Shown here piece by piece: positions 60,139 to 64,000 of a DNA stretch of 64,000 bases. Under the pieces are notes generated by a model that was not told where the DNA came from, searched no databases, and worked only from the letters and a program-made list of their open reading frames with translations. The DNA is from Ipomoea triloba. Lineage: Eukaryota; Streptophyta; Magnoliopsida; Solanales; Convolvulaceae. Position 1 is the first letter of the stretch. The number at the start of each line of letters is the position of its first letter. A program made the position numbers and the translations under genes. The stretch spans positions 19,371,141 through 19,435,140 of the forward strand of contig NC_044929.1 in NCBI RefSeq assembly GCF_003576645.1. Reading direction: 5' to 3'.

Positions 60139-60334
60139 AAAGCAAATGACATAAGAAAAATGACAAACACCCCCTACCCCACAGCCGGAAAAACATACAA
60201 AACCACCACCTCCCACCCCACCCAACCACACGACCCATAACACAAACCCTAACAAACGCGCAAGTAAGAATCTGGAACAAAAAACTAAAAACAGAAAAAA
60301 AAAAAAAAAAAAAAAAAANAAGAAGAAGGAATAC

Positions 60335-60396
60335 CTTGAACCATCGGAAGACGACGGCTTCAACCTCTTTGACCGTCCGAGCGAGGAGCCTGCCAT
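60335..60396 (-). pseudogene. First-exon-like segment, intact ATG
   Basis: Identical protein text to 48027-48088 (MAGSSLGRSKRLKPSSSDGS), donor AAG|GTATTCC. A poly-A run with one n (60320) lies just downstream of the donor. Confidence 0.6.
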
Positions 60397-61251
60397 AGAA
60401 CCTTAGACTCGCCTGCACACACGAAAGGGAGAGAGAGAGTCGCCGCTGTGTATTGTGTGGAGTGTACGCATTAGAAAACTAAAGGTAAAAAATCTCGGCA
60501 AATCTGCAAAATTAATAATAATGCAAAAGCTACAGAGAAAATCTCGGTTATATGAGAGATGAGAGATTTATTATCCAAAGAGACTACTTTCTCAAAAAAC
60601 AAAATGTATGTCTAGCTTGCGTGGTGTGTGCGGTGTATTTATGCATGTACACACCAAACTCTCCCCCACCTCCAATGAAAAAAAAATATCAACGGCTAGC
60701 TGTTAACTTTGAAGTTGGGAGTTCGATTCCTAACCTATACAAAAACTTAAAAATTTTGACAATATAAATCATAATATATTTCACACAGCTCCCACCATAT
60801 ATTCATAAATCATAATATACCAAAATAGAATAAATAAATCGCAAAGATAGAAGTAATAAAATTAGGGTTTGAATGTTACTTCGTTTCTCCCAAATATTCC
60901 CTAGAGAACGAGGGCTTCAGCAATCGCAAAAGTCACCAACCACCAAGCTCGCTAAGTGCTACGGCTTCCACCTTCCACCTTCCACCGTCCACCGGTCACC
61001 AGAGAATAGGAGAGACTAAAGAGACAACATATTACAGATTAACAGGTCACAAGTGGGTTGTTGTCTCGACTCTCAAGTGCTCGAATCCAGAAAAGCGAAG
61101 TCGTCGAGTGCTCGAAGCCTCCAGTCCAGAAAATCAGAGTATCAATTCAGACAGACAGAGAAGAGAGAACTAGAGAAGTAGTGAGAATCAGATCTAGAGA
61201 TTGAGAGAAATGCGTGATGCGACTGCGCAAAATGGCTGGAACACGGATAAT

Positions 61252-61309
<58 letters not shown>

Positions 61310-61406
61310 AAAGCAAACGACGACGTATTGAGAGCAACAAACCCTTAACCCTAAATACTTTCGGATATTCGGGCAGGTCGGGTGACCAAATTCCTAACCC
61401 TACCCG

Positions 61407-61449
<43 letters not shown>

Positions 61450-61696
61450 CGCGGAGCGGGTCGATTATCATAGTTCGGATAAGGGTTGGGTCGGTTTTCC
61501 CTCTTTCGGTGATCGGGGCGGGCGGGCGGGTTGGTTAGTTCGGATCCTGCACACCCCTACCCCACCGCCGAAAAAACATACGAAACCATCACCTCCCACC
61601 CCACCCAACCACACAACCCATAACACAAACCCTAACAAACGCGCAAGTAAGAATTTGGAACAAAAAACTAAAAAAGAAAAAAAAAAGAAGGAATAC

Positions 61697-61758
61697 CTTG
61701 AACCATCGGAAGACGACGGCTTTAACCTCTTTGACCGTCCGAGCGAGTAGCCTGCCAT
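61697..61758 (-). pseudogene. First-exon-like segment, intact ATG
   Basis: Reads MAGYSLGRSKRLKPSSSDGS, donor AAG|GTATTCC. It belongs to the 0.9-kb unit present twice in copy 2. Confidence 0.6.
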
Positions 61759-62296
61759 AGAACCTTAGACTCGCCTGCACACACGAAAGGGAGAGAGAGA
61801 GTCGCCGCTGTATATCGTGTGGAGTGAACGCATTAGAAAACTAAAGGAAAAAATCTCGGCAAATCTGCAAAATTAATAATAATGCACAAAGCTACAGAGA
61901 AAATCTCGGTTATATGAGAGATGAGAGATTTATTATCCGAAGAGACTACTTTCTCAAAAAACTAAATGTATGTCTAGAGTGCGTGGTGCGTGCAGTGTAT
62001 GTACACACCAAACTCTCCCCCACCTCCCGTGAAAAAGAAATATCAACTGCTAGTTGTTAACTTTGAAGTTGGGAGTTTGATTCCTAACCTATACAAAAAC
62101 TTAAAAATTTTGACAATATAAATCATAATATATTTCACATAGCTGCGCATAATGGCTGGAACACGGTTAATACGTATATATATATATATATATATATAAC
62201 AAAGCAAACGACGACGTATTGAGAGCTAAAAACCCTTAACCCTAAATACTTTCAGATATTCGGGCTGGTCGGTTGACCAAATTCCTAACCCTACCC

Positions 62297-62346
<50 letters not shown>

Positions 62347-62595
62347 CGCGGAGCGGGTCGGTTATCTTAGTTCGGATACGGGTTGGGTCGGTTTTCCCTC
62401 TTTCGGTGATCGGGTCGGGCGGGCGGGTTGGGTAGTTCGGATCCTGCACACCCCTACCCCACCGCCGAAAAAACATACAAAACCACCACCTCCCACCCCA
62501 CCCAACCACACGACCCATAACACAAACTCTAATGAACGCGCAAGCAAGAATCTGGAACAAAAAACTAAAAAAGAATGAAAAAAAAAAAGGAATAC

Positions 62596-62657
62596 CTTTA
62601 ACCATCGGAAGAAGACGGCTTCAACCTCTTTGACCGTCCGAGCGAGGAGCCTGCCAT
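62596..62657 (-). pseudogene. First-exon-like segment, intact ATG
   Basis: Reads MAGSSLGRSKRLKPSSSDG, donor AAAG|GTATTCC. Corresponds to 49367-49428. Confidence 0.6.
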
Positions 62658-63606
62658 AGAACCTTAGACTCGCCTGCACACACGAAAGGGAGAGAGATTA
62701 GCCGATGTGTATTGTGTGGAGTGAAGCATTAGAAAACTAAAGGTAAAATATTAAATCTCGGCAAATCTACAAAATTAATAATAATGCACAAAGCTACAGA
62801 GAAAATCTCGGTTATATGAGAGATGAGAGATTTATTATCCGAAGAGACTTTCTCAGAAAATAAATGTATGTCTAGCGTGCGGGGTGCGTGCGATGTATGT
62901 ATACATGTACACACCAAACTGTCCCCCACCTCCAGTGAAAAAAATCTCAACGGTTAGTTGTTAACTTTGAAGTCGGGATTTTCCCAACTCGTGTAACAAA
63001 AAAAAACATGAGTCGGAATTGGAAAAATATTAAGTTGGGTGTAAAATTTTCAAAATACACATGCCTTAAACGGTTGTTATTGACAAAATAATGAAAATAT
63101 CACAGAATGACAAAATTGGCTAAAGTTCGAAAGACAGAAGAATCGAATTTGATCAAATTGAAAATCAGGGACCACATTCTAATAATTGAGAGACCAAGAG
63201 TGTGATTTCACCTTCTAGAAATTATATTGGAATTTAATTGAACCCTACTGAACAAACACCCAAAATCGTAACAAAAAAAAAAAAAAAAAAAAAAAACTGC
63301 CCTGACCCGCCGCACAGCTCAATCCGTCGCTATACACCCCATCACCAATCACCGGCGGTACACATACCACCAATCACCACTGTTTACTCCCGCCCAAATA
63401 CAAAACGATAGAACCCTACTAAATAAACACCCAAAATCGACACCCAAGAAAAAAAAAAAAAGTGCCCAGACCTGCGGCACAGCTCAACCCGCCGCCATAC
63501 ACCCACTCACCGCTCTCCGCCGGTACACAAACCACCAATCACCGCCGCAACCCCTCGCCCATACACAAAACCAGAACACCCACAAACCCACGAAAATAAA
63601 AAATAC

Positions 63607-63670
63607 CTGGACCAACGCCAGACGAACTCCGCCTAAGGCGCTTCGATTGCCATGATGTAAAACCAGCCAT
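63607..63670 (-). pseudogene. Second-type first exon, open
   Basis: Reads MAGFTSWQSKRLRRSSSGVG then a donor CCAG|GTATTTT. The same position in block A copy 1 (50478-50541) has a stop, so the two copies have diverged. Confidence 0.55.
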
Positions 63671-64000
63671 GGAGTATCTCTCGGCATGCGCGGAGGTATA
63701 CGACAGCGGCTGGGAAGAAAAATAAAAATAAGACTACGGCCGGGAAGATTGTACACCAAACAAATAAAGGAAACAAATAAAATTAACACCTAAATTAAAA
63801 TGGTAATAAATACATTAAATAGCAGAAGACTATGCAACCCTTTCGCATACCATAATTACCCACAATAATATTAAAATCCCATCAAATCTGTACCATTACA
63901 AAAAGACAATAGATGATCATGATTTAATCTCATAATCTCATTAAAAAAATAAATGTATGTCTAGCGTGCATGGTACGTGCGGTGTATGTATGCATGTACA

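Larger units (their letters stand above)
42870..64000. repeat. Mosaic array of higher-order direct repeats
   Basis: The stretch is built from a few modules in the same orientation. A core (GCGTGCGGTGTATGTATGCA-like) recurs 13 times: about 42951, 44692, 46905, 48325, 49660, 50835, 52022, 53740, 59248, 60628, 61985, 62885 and 63975. Other modules are a TTTGATTCCTAACC tRNA-like box, a GACGGGCCAGCCC-rich segment ending GACAGCCCTA, a GAGTGTGATTTCACCTTC segment, (TA)n runs and a first-exon-like segment. Frames such as MGDSLVCTCIHTP arise from the core and are not genes. Confidence 0.88.
57210..64000. repeat. Block A, copy 2 (window ends inside)
   Basis: Collinear with 44766-50870. It differs by a 0.9-kb tandem unit (two copies of the ACGACGTATTGAGAGC to CACACCCCTACCCCAC segment, at 61318-61565 and 62211-62464) and by (TA)n lengths. 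Confidence 0.88.

Noticed and set aside
46258..61650. Telomere-like AACCCTAA words in the array
   Set aside because: Single occurrences inside the intron-like segment, not tandem telomere repeats.
42720..62950. Recurrent small ORF MGDSLVCTCIHTP..
   Set aside because: It is the complement of the array core that recurs 13 times; length and ends change with each copy, and there is no sign of codon conservation.

Overview
The window is nuclear DNA of a flowering plant, most likely a eudicot. The evidence is one intact intron-rich gene that reads throughout as the plant SUMO E3 ligase SIZ1, GT-AG introns, AT-rich intergenic DNA, and nested plant transposons from many superfamilies (Ty3/gypsy chromovirus, Ty1/copia, PIF/Harbinger, hAT-like, CACTA, tRNA-derived SINEs). 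The species was not resolved. The only sizeable gap is 313 N at 55252-55564; five single n positions were also seen.

Layout. 1-9152: the gag-pol half and complete 4.2-kb 5' LTR of a minus-strand chromovirus; the polyprotein frame is open to the window edge. The LTR carries 15 units of an 83-bp GC-rich tandem repeat and a 211-codon acidic, proline-rich ORF. 9153-14112: MITE, decayed gypsy gag and LTR-like relics. 14113-19375: a complete young element with identical 320-bp LTRs and a 5-bp target duplication, but only a decayed copia interior. Its primer-binding site appears to match the anticodon arm of tRNA-Ile(IAU). 19530-20112: decayed copia RNase H.

22740-33089 (minus): SIZ1, 16 coding exons, 878 residues, with SAP, PHD, PINIT and SP-RING regions and a SUMO-interaction motif. 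This is the only gene I consider functional for the host.

33825-42430: an old tandem duplication (35668-41820) whose first copy was hit by two TTA-targeting insertions, a 1275-bp MITE and a 4-kb PIF/Harbinger element with decayed transposase and Myb-like ORF1. The second copy preserves both empty sites. A mitochondrial-like segment containing a trnK 3' half lies between direct repeats at 34.9-35.5 kb. 42870-64000: a mosaic array of higher-order direct repeats. A 6-kb block at 44.76-50.87 kb recurs at 57.21-64.0 kb, and nine copies of a short first-exon-like segment (MAGSS..SKRLK) are spread through the array. A truncated CACTA element sits inside it.

Host and transposon parts do not form a pathway. 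The window mainly records nested insertion, local duplication and possible gene-fragment capture next to one conserved regulatory gene.
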